NCBI RefSeq assembly: GCF_032854445.1
Contig: NC_088301.1
Coordinates: 30,612,402 to 30,676,401, forward strand
DNA length: 64,000 nucleotides
Direction of reading: 5' to 3'
Source of the DNA: Liolophura sinensis
Lineage: Eukaryota > Mollusca > Polyplacophora > Chitonida > Chitonidae
Part shown: piece by piece, positions 21,541 to 34,420 of the stretch
Position numbering within the stretch: the first letter of the stretch is position 1
How the letters are laid out: every line of letters starts with the position of its first letter
Program-made: the position numbers and the translations under genes
Notes under the pieces: generated by a model
What the model was told of the DNA's origin: nothing
The model's database searches: none
The model's input: only the letters and a program-made list of their open reading frames with translations

Positions 21541-23234
21541 GAAACAATCCCTTGGCTTAAACCGTGCAGTCTATTAGGAGTAAGAAAGTTTTCATTGTTT
21601 GATAAAAGTTACATGATTTTAAGGGAAACCTGTGATTTGCGTTAACAATGTAACAATTAGCTGTCACGGTCTTGCTTGCATGTGTACATTGATTTTCATG
21701 TGATTATGTCCTGGGCCTTTTCGGTTTAAGGTATATTATATATATTTTATATTATATTATTTTTATTATATAAAAAGAAACATTAGGGGTATGCATGGTG
21801 AGACTCCTACAGAATCCAGAATACCCTAACATAACCGGGTATCCTGCACTTTGAACTTGCACTAATTGGGCATGTTGCAGGTGAATGTTGGAGAGTTGCA
21901 TAACGTCTATATGAGGACCCTTTTGTTTTGGATGGAATGTGCCATTTCGCATGTTATGATTCTCAAATCATATTCTTATTCTCAACATCGGCCCTTGGAA
22001 AAGGTATCAAGTACGAAGGAATTTTGGGAGATACTAATTTAATAGATACTAATCGAAAGAAATGTCTGCAAAAAGTCATCATTTGTCACAGTTATCATTT
22101 TCACTGTTACACAGTTGTATAACGTATATCTGGATGCCTTTTTGTTGAACACTTTATAGTGGATAGAATGCGCCATTTCGTATTTTATGATTGTCAAACT
22201 CTGTACTCTTATTCTCTACATCGGCCCTCGGAAATGGCCCTATTGATGTAGAATAACACAAACCAGTTGTAATTCTCCGACAACCTGTAATCCCTGCTAC
22301 AATGCTACGGGCATTATAAGATGATTTTCCTCTACAGTGTATACGTACTCAAAGAATCCGTTTCCCCTCACGCTCGCGTTTCTATACATTATAATATCAC
22401 TTGAATACGCGGTAGTTATAGTATATGATTACCAGGATTAAATATTAGGTAGAATACACATTGATTTGAACAAAGAATTGTAGCGCGTTCAGTTGATAGG
22501 TATAAAGGTCTCATACGAAATTGAATATTTAATAACGCAACCATTTGTTTTTTTTTTTACCTCTGTTGGACAACTTCTCCACTTTATCTGTGTTAAGGTA
22601 TGGACCCCAGCGCACTTCTAAACCTCACACAGTGTTATCTAAATGAACCTAACGGGATTCAATTATTCAGCCACGGCTGTTATTAAACTTTCCCCTTGTG
22701 TTTAGAGGGAAACCATTTGGCTGTATTACATGTGTGCTCGTGTGTATATACCACCAGGGCATTCTATTCGTAATGATATACTTTATCTTAACGCGGCAAA
22801 GGGCGGCTTGATTGGCACTGTTTTTGCCAACGGGCATACTTGGAGTACAGGAGAAAATTGTGTTATTCGAGCGCTTGGCCAGCGATCCAGTGACAAACGA
22901 ATTTCTCATGTTACCGTGACGCGACAGAAACCTCCAAATCATTTAGATAAAGTCTCTCGAAAAGGTCACACTTGAAACGGGAAAGCTGTTGCTCTAGCCG
23001 AGTTCAGGGAATCTCGCCACATCGGGAGGCAACAAAAAATACCGACGTAGATATCACCGTGATTTCTGCAAGAGTACCAACGATCTCAGAAGCGTTATTG
23101 CGAGATTAACAGTTGGTGTTCGTGTACAGGGAGACTGTTCAACTGTTCAACTGTTCAACTGGTTCACAACATCTCCACTGACAGCTTGCCTCCACAGATA
23201 CAGAGGCGTAAATGCGATTGAGATGCATAAGCAT

Positions 23235-23236
<2 letters not shown>

Positions 23237-23305
<69 letters not shown>
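23237..23305. repeat. (AT)n microsatellite, 69 bp
   Basis: A perfect AT dinucleotide run. The open frame on the minus strand here is a repeat artefact. Confidence 0.97.
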
Positions 23306-23307
<2 letters not shown>

Positions 23308-26300
23308 ATAGAGATACTCAGATAGAGTGGAAACATACAGATAAGGCTAAGCCTGTCAGTGCATGACTGACTTCACTGTTAACTGCCAAGACCTAAATAT
23401 ATGCATATGACAGAACAAAACCAAATAGCCCATTATTTTGTATCTATACACCCGAAATACACATCAGTGATAAACTTTGCTGGAGAAAGACAGACTGATT
23501 TATATATGTCTGTTCTCTTTTTGCGACATGTATAGACTACACATATATTCAAACAATTTGGGTTTCCCTTTGGTTTCCCATTCCTAGAAGCCGTGATGCT
23601 GATTATAAAAAAAACAAACAAAAAAAAAAACTACAAAAAAAAACCAAAAAACAAAGCCACTCATTTATTCATTGATTTTCAAAACTGTAGATAAAAAAAC
23701 CATAAATTTTCAGTTTGCTATGAAAATCGATTACGCAATTGGGCAAAAACGATGTGTTTTTCCTTTGCTAATGAGGTTCACGCTGGAATGTCTTTAATTT
23801 TAAACAAATTCCGTTTTATTTGTGAGAAAAGCTGAAATAATATACGCTCACGTTTTTGATCTACTCATTTGGCTCAAGCTTGCCTTACCTCGTCGTACGT
23901 CGGTCACAGTTATCAATAAGAGGCATCGACTCACAAATGTTTGTGTTGGTATAAGTAGAAATTTTGTAATAAAACTAGGAATCAGGTACTAAACAAAACT
24001 TGGGTTATATTTGTACATAGCATACTGAAGGGTCTGTGTATAGTCCGATGAGACACAATATATGTGCACACACCTAATGAGTCCTCGTCGTCACATGACT
24101 GAAGAATTGCTGAGTAAGACGTTAAACCCCACGCATACATATGTACATAGACCCATGAACATTCGGATGTATTTTACTCTGCTTTCCTTCATTTCACGCG
24201 ACATTCCTGGATTTGACAGTTGCATGTAAACACCAGAGTAAAATTTGCTCACAAGCTGTTAACCTAGCGCAAACCCCGTGTGTTTCTGTTGACAGGAAGC
24301 ACGCAGTGCGATATAACATGCAGGACATTTATATACCTCGTATCTTCGATCAACTCAGTACACCTTCTGCCACCTTGTGGTGATGCGGGTCAAAGATGAA
24401 CCTTATCGTCATCATTGGATGACGTCACAATACCATGTCGACTATAAATGTAATAACCTAACCAGCAGGGAAGCTTCTCGTGATGGCACATATCTATGCT
24501 ATGGTCAGTGAAAGGGATAATCCAAATTTATTTAGCCGGGGAAAGTGTGACTTTTTAACTTCGTAGCACAATACTTGTACATGACACAATCAATAATTTT
24601 GTCCAAACTATGCACCCCGGAAGCCAGGAACGAAATTATTGTTCTTCATAATTTGTATGATTTGTTCTAAAAGTAGCAAAACTTTAATATGTTGATTTGT
24701 TCTATTCTTCAATAGTTATTAAATGATATTTATTGAAATATTCCTGGTTTTCTACTTTGAATCTATTAAAACAATATCTAGTGACGTCATAGATTTCTGC
24801 TTACATCTCAGCCTTATCAAATTAAAGGCCCTATGTATACAGGCCTTCCCAAGACAACAAATACGGTTTACTATGTGTTCCCATAATGCTGTCTAACACA
24901 TGCTCTGTCTTTTGTCTTCATGTCGACACCGTTTTGTTCTGGCAATTCTGCGTAAACACTGGCTCATGGACACCTGGAACCTCCAGCCATAGAATGGATT
25001 GCAGAACTCCCGTTGACAGTTTTATGGATCCTACATTTACAGTTACGCTCATTTCGGTGTGAATGTTTTCGAATTTATGCTCGGTTTACGAGACAATTTC
25101 CTGTCTACTAACAAACACATGAAGCATTTTATTCCACGCCGTCCAAATTGCCAAAGTTTTTAAAAAATATAATATTTCAATACGAAGCGAAATGTAGAAA
25201 TAACCGGTAGTAGAATATACTGTCCTTCGATACAAAGAGACAAAAACCGGTTTAATAGATTTTAATTACGCTGTACACCAGTTTCTATCTTGTCCTATCA
25301 CAACTTTGCTCTCTTGAATCAGCCATATTTGTGTGGAAATTGGCAATGACGGCGTACAGCTGAAAGGCAATGACCACTCTAAAATGAAGTATGCATCAGA
25401 TGAAAGACCATTAAAATCTGTCCACTAAAATAGCTGGATTTATTTTTTTTAGTAAAATTGTGTTAAAAGATCAGATTCTACGCGGGTCTATTGTGACACA
25501 AAAGGTGTCAGTTACGTCACATCTATACTTTTGACCTGAAATAATTCGTTTCAAGGTAAAACCAGCGAAATGCATTCATAGATTTATATGTATATGCATT
25601 TTGAATGATAAAATGCAGCAGTCTATTGTGTTAAGTAGCAAAAACCTTATGTGACGCCACTGGTCCCATTCTTACCATGGAAAAAAAAATACTTAAATGC
25701 ATTTCACGGGGTTATACAAATTGCTAAAAAAGAACATCGATCCACCTATTTTTCTGGACAGTGTTTAATGGTCTTTCGTCTGATAAATACTTCGTTTTAT
25801 TGTTTTCTTTGCCTTTAAGTAATTTCACAACATTTATATCTAATTTTAGCATATTCATTTTTCAGTAATAATTTTATAATCTATATTAGATAATATATTC
25901 TCCGTTGTTGCTTCATGCATTATGAATATGTCGTCATTTTTGTCCGATACTACTGTAGAGTTTCAAATCGCGGTGAATGAAGATATTCCATAAATTCCTG
26001 ATAAGTTATGATTGATGCTCTAGGTTTGAAAATTGTGACAAATGTGTTTCAAATGAAGATATTCCAGAATTTCTAGATAAATGGTGATTAACAAAGTGCT
26101 CATGGTTTTAAAAATGGGCTTCGAATGGTGTCGTTTAGATTTTGGTACTGAAGGTTATACAGGTACACGTATATTCCTCAACTCCGTCTGTCCTTCATTC
26201 CACTGTGTATAAATGCTAACGGTTTGTGGCCCGGAAAAGGAAGCGTGTGTTTGTATTACAATAAGTTCTTTGTTACGTGAACAAGTTTGGCCCTGCAAAC

Positions 26301-29160
26301 CATAGCCTTCTACCTCTTGACACAGTGCTCGGTTACATTTCTGTCATATTTCCTAATGCCTCGTCTTTGTGAAATGGCGAAAATAGCGCATAACTTGCTG
26401 GCCATTCATCCATCTTGTCTCCGACTGTTTGTTGTGTTACTGCGGTGAGACCGTGCGTCCAGATGGCGCGTATTACAGCACTGTTCCTTTCCTACCCTCC
26501 CTTTGTTGTCTGCCTATTTGTGCAGAACTTGTATAGGTTTTAATGTAGCCAAGGGAACCTCCCACACACTGGTCCGGGGCTAAACTGGCGCCGGCGGACA
26601 CGGCTTGCCATGTACAATATATCAGTTTTCTCATAACATTCGGACAATTTCTGTGGCAACCTATGTGGAAGCAATGTGGAAGATGAAGTAGAAATGCCTT
26701 AACACCAAAATTCAGTCCGCGTGTATGGATTAATGTACAACACTCCACCATACATTATATACATTTCTAGACATCCCATAAATTATTAACCATTTTATAG
26801 GACAACTGCCTTAATACAAGTGCAGCGATTGAATTTGGACATGGTAAAACTATATGTGAAGCTGTAAGGCTTACCACAAGTAGTTTCCTACGAGTAGTTA
26901 GGAATGTCACAGTTAGATTTCACAGTGTCACAGTTCGTACACAACCTACGAATTAAAGAAAATGAAAGCAGGGGATTTTGAATATTTTATTTTGTTGATA
27001 ACAATATCTACGGTCTGGTATCTTGAAATGGGTATTATTATTTATGAACGTAGACGCAGCATGTCATATAGTCTCGTAGAACCGATCGTCTGTTTGGCGT
27101 TATCTTGGACTCCCTGGTTGAGGAGCAATTTAAATGTATCAGTAACATTAGTCTTTTCAAAATGACAACGAAGTGGGATATTGGTTTCCAAGCATGACGT
27201 TAATGACACATGGAGAGCAGCAAAACGGCTATTCAAGATGGTGCACATCCGGGCAGTTGCCGTTTTACTCGCAGAAAGTTTGTCTAAATTCAACATTAAA
27301 ATTAACACAAAACTTACTTTGCAGCTTATGTACAGAACTAGGCTTTGTTGACGGTCACAGATTACATACAAGGTGCATATCGTTGTGTTTTCTAACCTAC
27401 TGTCCGGTTATTATCAGAAAGTTCTGAAAAAAATCGCCCATTGTCGTCTAACTATAGCCAGAAGGGCGTGTTCCAGAACTAAATTCCAGATTGGTGAATT
27501 TAACGATTCAGAACGATTAAGCTGGGAACATGGCCAACCGATCTTAAAGCTAGGACATGAACAGATAATCTGACGTATTTGACTGGCAGATATCGCCACG
27601 AAAAAAATCTTTTGCCCGTGAAATTGCCAGCTATTTTTAGAGTACATTCCTAGACCGCAAAGGCATGTAAACATCATGCATGATTGTATTTCGATTACAG
27701 TTTCTGTACATAAGAATCTCTTCAGGCAGTACACCGATGATATACACTGTGGAATTTTCGCATGGTTCTTCCACTACAATCGTGTATGTGGACATATTCT
27801 CTCAGCTGATATTCATGAAAATTTGACTGAATGGCACAAACACTGATAATTGCCTATGCGTACATAATATAATTCGGTGTCGTTTCACCACGTTTGTAGA
27901 CGTCAAGTGACATTATATAATAGTAACATGACTCCTTAACCCCACATTTCCTCCGTTTCATGCCGTATAATGATATTTATTTTCATGATCTTTCACATTA
28001 GGCACATTAGAGACACTTGAAGGTCGGAAAATATATTGCAAGTCCAAGATCACTAGAAAAGATAAAGAAAAGAATGATAGCCTTGTGTTTCCAGTGTCTG
28101 GAATCTTTCGGATAAGCGTAGTGTAAATCTGAGACGAGCATTGTATGAGGGGAGGGGTAATGGCAAACAGCTAATGGCTCTGACATTTTCATAGACTGTT
28201 ACTTTGCTATGAGAGCCAATGCCAGTCAGCTCCATCAAAATTCCTCTGTGTAGTTTCGCATGCTACAAGTGTATATCCAAGCACTGAATAACGATCAGAT
28301 ACCCGAATGCCGTATTGGATTCGTCAGTTCTACTGGTCCCGTTTGTCTGAGAAAATCGCCTCCATTAGGCTAAAGAGAAAATTTGCGCCTGTCAAATGAT
28401 AAGTCAGAGCAGTTTGGCAATTTTACCTCTGTGTTCGCGCTTAATAAAAAGGGGTTTCAACACTTTTCCTTCTGAAATGTTTTTATTCATAACCCTCTTG
28501 AAATCTCAGCGAAAGCCGGAACGAAAGAAAATAACTTCTTTGTAGTAAGGCTGACCAACTTTTTGTACTCTACGAACATACTTATTTTATGCGTTTTAAC
28601 TAACTGAAAGTGACTTCAGAAAAGTCGCGTTTTAGACAATATCTTCATGTGCCACATTATATCAGAAGAAAAATATTAAAATTTGGGCCGACAAGTACCT
28701 ACTCAGGCTTAGATAGCGCGCCAGTTGTAGCCAAAATGATGACGTCGTTACTACTTGCGTAGCCACCGTTTTAATAGTAGCTTTTTCCTTCAAGTGCAAA
28801 GTACTGGAATAAAGTCTTTTCCCCACTTGACCTTAAGCGTTTTAACAATATAATAGCAATCACATCAGCCTCCAGTCCTAAAAATCGAGTATAACGCTTT
28901 TCAAATACACTTTTCAATCTAACTGTGTGGACCTCTCCTTTAAAGAAAAATATCACCAGTGCTCGAGTTTTCAATCAGTGTTTGAGTATAGCCCCTTGTA
29001 TTTTGAACACAAACCAAAGCAGACCCTCTGGTCTGGATGCCTATTTGTTAAACGTACAACAACGCAGCTGTTGTTAACAAAAACGCCGGCATCAGCGGAT
29101 GGACTAGCAGTACACCGAACGACTTTTACTGCCGCCTGTTTCAAAATTTAAAGAGTACTA
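23306..29160. other. Intergenic, no gene seen
   Basis: Low-GC sequence with no supported exon, one SINE family B 3' fragment (24050-24150) and poly(A)-rich patches near 23600-23650. The frames at 26473-26751 (-) and 27042-27734 (-) are open by chance as far as can be judged, with no motif and no splice support. Confidence 0.5.
24050..24150 (+). mobile_element. SINE family B, 3' fragment
   Basis: Contains TCGTCACATGACTGAAGAAT, then GTAAGACGTTAAACCCCACG and CATACATATG, which is the tail of family B. Confidence 0.65.
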
Positions 29161-29330
29161 GTCGACCACGTGCCCGAATACAATATGCGTCATCTGCTCA
29201 ACACCTTCAGCTATCACGTGACTGACCTGTCACCCGGCACGTGTCTTTGTCATGACCGTGGGCAGGTACCACAGCTGCCTTTCTTCTGTAACTGCACGCG
29301 TTGGATGCCCTTTGGTCTTCATCTATAAGA
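29160..29330. promoter_or_regulatory. Cluster of three CACGTG E-boxes
   Basis: CACGTG at 29167-29172, 29215-29220 and 29238-29243, with TCACGTGA in the middle site. CAGCTG lies nearby and a TATAAG occurs near 29325. The cluster is unusually tight. No gene start was identified next to it, so the target is unknown. Confidence 0.35.
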
Positions 29331-29611
29331 CTCTGTCTAAACAATCACAGCTATCGTCACAACCAGCACTTTAATAGAGGCAAAGACCGACCATAGGTCA
29401 TTTGGCTTTGCGGAATAAGATACTAAAACAATATCTACCGGATGTGTTCTTACAAAACTGACGATATCTAAGTGAAAATGGCCAATGAAAATAACAAAAG
29501 GAGAAAATAAAACCGTTTTACACCGCCCCTTTGCCCATGGACACCACATGTTACACGAGGTACTTAAGTTTCTCGACTAAAGGTGGTGTAACAAAGCTGT
29601 TCATAAAGGCG

Positions 29612-29801
29612 GATAACGGCATAATTTATTTATTTATTTGATTGGTGTTTTATGGCGTACTCAAGAATATTTCACTTATACGACGGCGGCCAGCATTATG
29701 GTGGGAGGAAACCGGGCAGTGCCCGGGGAAACCCACGACCATCCACAGGTTGCTGCAGACATTCCCACGTATGGCCGGAGAGGAAGCCAACATGATAACG
29801 G
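29612..29801 (-). mobile_element. SINE family A copy with target duplication
   Basis: The element 29620-29793 is in reverse orientation, from the (TTTA)n tail through GGTGTTTTATGGCGTACTCA to GCCGGAGAGGAAGCC. It is 5'-truncated and flanked by GATAACGG at 29612-29619 and 29794-29801. Confidence 0.82.
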
Positions 29802-32800
29802 GATAAGATCATGTTCCTCACTATCTCTATTTATATGAGAGCAATCTTGATGGCGACATAATTTGAAGAAATTCATGAGCATATCAACTTCACGAGGTGC
29901 ATACAGTGATTTCCCCTAAACACCGGCAAATGTTTCCGCCGCCTAAAACCTTGTCCGAATTAAGAAAATAGGTGAAAATAATCTTGAACACGACCAGACT
30001 ACCCCCGCCGGTAATGTTAATGAAACCAGAAGTTTATTAATGATAAGATAATAAAAGACAACATAGAGAGTAAAACCTAGAGAAGCGACGACAGAGGGAC
30101 CATTGCATGGCAAACGGATACACGTAGCTGGTGACATACAGCGTCTTGTCAATTAACCCCAGTTAGGGTTTTATTGTAACTATTCACTATTAACTAATAC
30201 TTAAATTGTAGCAAATTACACGCCCCCTAGCACCATGGCTTAAGCAGAATTAGGTTTGAAAAAAAGACAGTGATGTTAATTGCAATACAAGCCGTGAATT
30301 ATTGGTAAATGAGATGGGAAATTCGGAGACTGTAACCTATAGCCTTGGCTGTCTGGACGTGGGAGTCAATTTTTGATTGAGGTTCTTGTGTTCAAATCCA
30401 GCTCCCGACGGTTTGGCTATGGCTTCAAGTCAATGGATTTCTCGCTTAAGTGAGAAGGCTACTCCTAAAAAGCGGATCTCTAATATGTAAATGAGCATTT
30501 AAAACAAGGAAAAAAATAAAATTTAAAAATAAATTAAATATGGAAGATCCATTAAACAAACGTATATATACGACTTTTTCGTATTTTTTGTATTTTGTTT
30601 TCAACAATTTCAAATACTTTTCAGAGAATCACAAAGAAATATATACTGTATGGAACTGGTATGTTCCATTTGAAGTAAGTTGCTACCTTAAAGTACAAGT
30701 GCATGTTTACACGAGGAGCGAATAAAAATAAGACAAAAATACAAACAACCCATGTCTTATTAGCTATTACGTAATGACATCTTTAATGGACGACACAGAT
30801 GATTTTTTTCCGTGAAGTATTCTGAAATAATTGTGCACATTTCAAAAGTTGTGATTGTGAATTTATGATAGTAATTTATGATAAGGAGAAGTAATATACA
30901 AAAAAGTGAATGACTATGTCATTTAAGGTAGACGTTGAGATAATTGGTGTCTAACTATACATTTCAGGATGCATAGACGTTTGCTTCAGGATTTCTAGTT
31001 AACTGTTAATTGAGATGGTCCAGTCTAATCACTGAGCATAATTAGGAAAATACGTACAAAGCTCAGATAATATGCAATATTCAGTTACGAGCATGTCTAC
31101 TTGGTAGGAGATAATTTACACGCCTTGTAGCACAAGCAAGAAATTTACTATTTCAAATAAACGCAATAGGGTCTCTGGAAACATCCGCTCTTTCATTAAA
31201 GACATATGTCTGGTTCAACTCCCTGTCCACAGTCGTTCGAATCTACGCCGTCAGCTACCGTCTACCTAAACAAAAGGATAAAATGCAAATATTGACGTTC
31301 GGTAGGAGATGGGAGTTGAAACGGATAAGTGAGATATGGTTACACAAAAGATACCATCACTAACGACTCCCCGGTGATTAGTGGGGGTTTCCTGTGGAAA
31401 TCGAGCTAAAAATATCCAAGCTTCCCTGCACGAGGACCAACAGATCCCTCCTCCAAATTATGAACAGTTCCGAGGTCAGCACAAAAAACCGGAACAAAAT
31501 CTGGAACTCTAAAGAGCGGAGTTTGAACGCTTTGAAATGTATTTACACATTTGTACTGCATATGTGATACACGCCAAATCGTCGGCGCTGATTGTTTTAC
31601 CGGGAAAAGAGAAAACTGATACTTGGGCTGTAGTAAGTCCTCTCTCCTCTAATGTTTGTTTTGTATACACCCCGAAGACAAACACCATACCTCACTAGCG
31701 AGCGCTTTTTCCTTCGGGCCATCCGATGATATCGTGTGTAGATGAGAGGAATTTCAAGCGACATTACGGTGTGATTTCTAGCTGGAATAAACCACATGTG
31801 AGGATATGCAATACTTATCAAATGAGAAATGACCTTTTCTACCGATACGTAAACCGATTCTTGGCAACATAATACTAACCGAAATTCTTCTCCCACCATT
31901 TCAAGATATCCTTGATTAACGAAAGCTTCAAGTTTCGTATTTCATGAACATCTATTTTGGTGAATTTACTTTGAACATGGAAAGTGGCAGGGGCGTTGCA
32001 CTCACAGCAGTGCATATCTTATACTATTGTGCCTTATATATAATGTAACAAAGGCAAATTGGCAATAGCTACGGCATCCCTCCGAAAGTCGATATCAGTC
32101 GCATGGCTGAGTGAACTGCTCATGTTTATAGGCACGATGCCTAACATCTGACCGACTGATCCTGTTAAAAGTTTCATGTCAAAGATTTGACCGACCGCCA
32201 GGCCAACCGACCTAAGCGACATACAAAGCTGCTTGTTACAGCTAAAAACATGTGGCGGGATTAAGCGATTTGCAATGAAATCTGTGCCTATATGTAGTTA
32301 TAGCCCTTGCTGAAATGACTGTATTACCCATTTACGTGTATGAATCAGGAATCCGTAGCGCACCTGCATTAACATGCATGGTTTCTGGCTAACCCAACAC
32401 AGAGTAAAGACTTTTCCAAGAAATGCGACAGTATAGCTCTTGAGTGGAATCAGTGTATCTCTAGTGTAATTAATACACTTTATAATACATCATAAACCCG
32501 TAAAACGAATTGTCGTATCGACTCATTGAATGCAACTAGCTGAACTGAAAATATACGAGAAACATCTTTCACGTAAAAGGGCATGTTTCGATTTTGGTGG
32601 ATTCTTCGCCTCTTGGTTAGTGAGTGATAACTATATACGTGAACTTCAGATGTGAACTTCAGTTTTGTCCAAAAATGTACAAAAAAATAGAGTGTACCTA
32701 TAACCAGTGCGCCATACATATATAAATTCAAGTTTCAGTTGTCCTTTCCATCAAATGCTCAGATGAAACACTATTCATTTACTGTCTCGTAAAATTGCTT

Positions 32801-33857
32801 GACTGAGTCTTTTTACATTTTCCTACCGTGTAAAATGGATTTAAAACCTTGGATGTAGTGACCTATTCTAACCTTAATGTGACCAGTGTCACATCTTTAT
32901 TTTGTCATCTAATTCATACTGTTTGCTTGACTTTTGCATTTAAAAAGGACGTAAAAAATGAGACATAAATGGACTTGGAATGAATTATTTTAAGAAGAAG
33001 GTATAAATATGACTTGACTGATACCACCTGATTCCCAACTGAGATCACCATTCAATCCGATGTTTTAAAAGCCTTTCACTCGTATACTTTATTTTAATGT
33101 TTTCTGTGTCTTTAAACAACAAATACGGTAAAGGTTTTAGACTTATATGTATATGTATAACTTGAAAAACTTATTACCCTCAGAATATGAAGACACATTT
33201 AACAACGTTCCATTTTTTTTCAGAATACTATTTTTGTTTATAATCTCGACAAGCAGGACAATTTGATGCGTCAGACTTAAATATGTCCATGTCGTCTTTA
33301 CCGTCGATATGTGATAAGGCTATAATGGAATGTATTAGGCGTCATTTCCTTGCAAAGATAAGCAACATGTTACTTTTGGCCTGAGTGTAATTTCCCTTCA
33401 CGCGCTTATTTCATATCAAACAATTATATCATTCGGAAATGTCTCCCACAGTATACAAGGATTATTTCAGTCATTAATTTTCAATCTTCATCCATATGCA
33501 GAATTAGTTACACAACAACAAAATATTATTTCTTAATGGTTATCTAGTCGTGTATTTTGTAACACCTTCTGGCGGAGGACACAGTAACGAAAGAGCTGCA
33601 CCTGGGAAGATGACTGGTATCAACAACCGTATCATTTATATAGTCTATGCTCTACACCAGCACGCAGTGGGAATATTCGTAAAGCGACACGGAATAACGT
33701 GCAAAAAATCTCATCACGATTTAGCTTTATGAAGAAGAGTTTATATTAAAACAGTCTTCATATAATTTCTTTCAGAATGTAGGCTGGTTTTGAGGCATAA
33801 CGTTTTACAACCGACCTGTTGAGATCATATCACCCTACTTAACATCACTGAGTGAAG
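29802..33857. other. Intergenic, no gene seen
   Basis: No supported exon. It contains the second copy of an unnamed dispersed repeat (30190-30290). An ATGCAAAT octamer lies near 31282 with no other promoter signal nearby. Confidence 0.5.
30190..30290 (+). repeat. Dispersed repeat, copy 2
   Basis: TTACACGCCCCCTAGCACCA, GGCTTAAGCAGAATTAGGT and CAGTGATGTTAATTGCAATA match 1645-1745. The family is unknown. Confidence 0.5.
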
Positions 33858-34420
33858 CTGTTATTTGCAATCTCTTAGACAGTCCGCACATTTGTTTATT
33901 GGAATTTTGTGAATTTGTAAAATGATTCAACAGGCATGTGTAGTAAAATCGACGTATAACTGTTATTTGCATTTATTCTTTGCAATTTTGTGAACTTGTA
34001 AACTGATTCCAAAGGCATGTATAGTTAAATCGACGTATAACTGTTATTTGCAATTTCTTAGACAGTCCGCACATTTATTCATTGGAATTTTGTGAATTTG
34101 TAAAATGATTCAACAGGCATGTGTAGTAAAATCGACGTATAACTGTTATTTGCATTTATTCTTTGAAATTTTGTGAATTTGTAAACTGATTTCAAAGGCA
34201 TGTATAGTTAAATCGACGTATAACTGTTATTTGCAATTTCTTAGACACCGCACATATTCTTTGAAATTTTGTGAATTTGTAAACTGATTCCAAAGGCGTG
34301 TACAGTTAAATCGACGTATAACTGTTATTTGCAATTTCTTAGACAGTCACATTTATTCATTGAAATTTTGTGAATTTGTAAAATGATTCCACAAGCATGT
34401 ATAGTAAAATCGACATATAA
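33858..34420 (+). repeat. Higher-order tandem repeat (102/81-bp alternation)
   Basis: Each monomer begins CTGTTATTTGCA and ends CGACGTATAA. Starts are at 33858, 33960, 34041, 34143, 34224 and 34322, so lengths run 102, 81, 102, 81, 98, 99. The short type lacks TTTCTTAGACAGTCCGCACA. Units 1+2 and 3+4 form two 183-bp higher-order units. Confidence 0.9.

Larger units (their letters stand above)
20236..23236. other. Intergenic, no gene seen
   Basis: No supported exon. It contains a SINE family A fragment (20940-21035), a CpG-dense stretch (21120-21540) and an AT-rich patch (21720-21780). Short open frames have no recognisable motif. Confidence 0.55.

Noticed and set aside
23139..23336. 65-codon minus-strand frame with Tyr-Ile run
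   Set aside because: Translation of the (AT)n microsatellite.
27042..27734. Two adjacent minus-strand frames (109 and 106 codons)
   Set aside because: No family motif and no supporting splice sites. Frames of this length are expected by chance in 64 kb.
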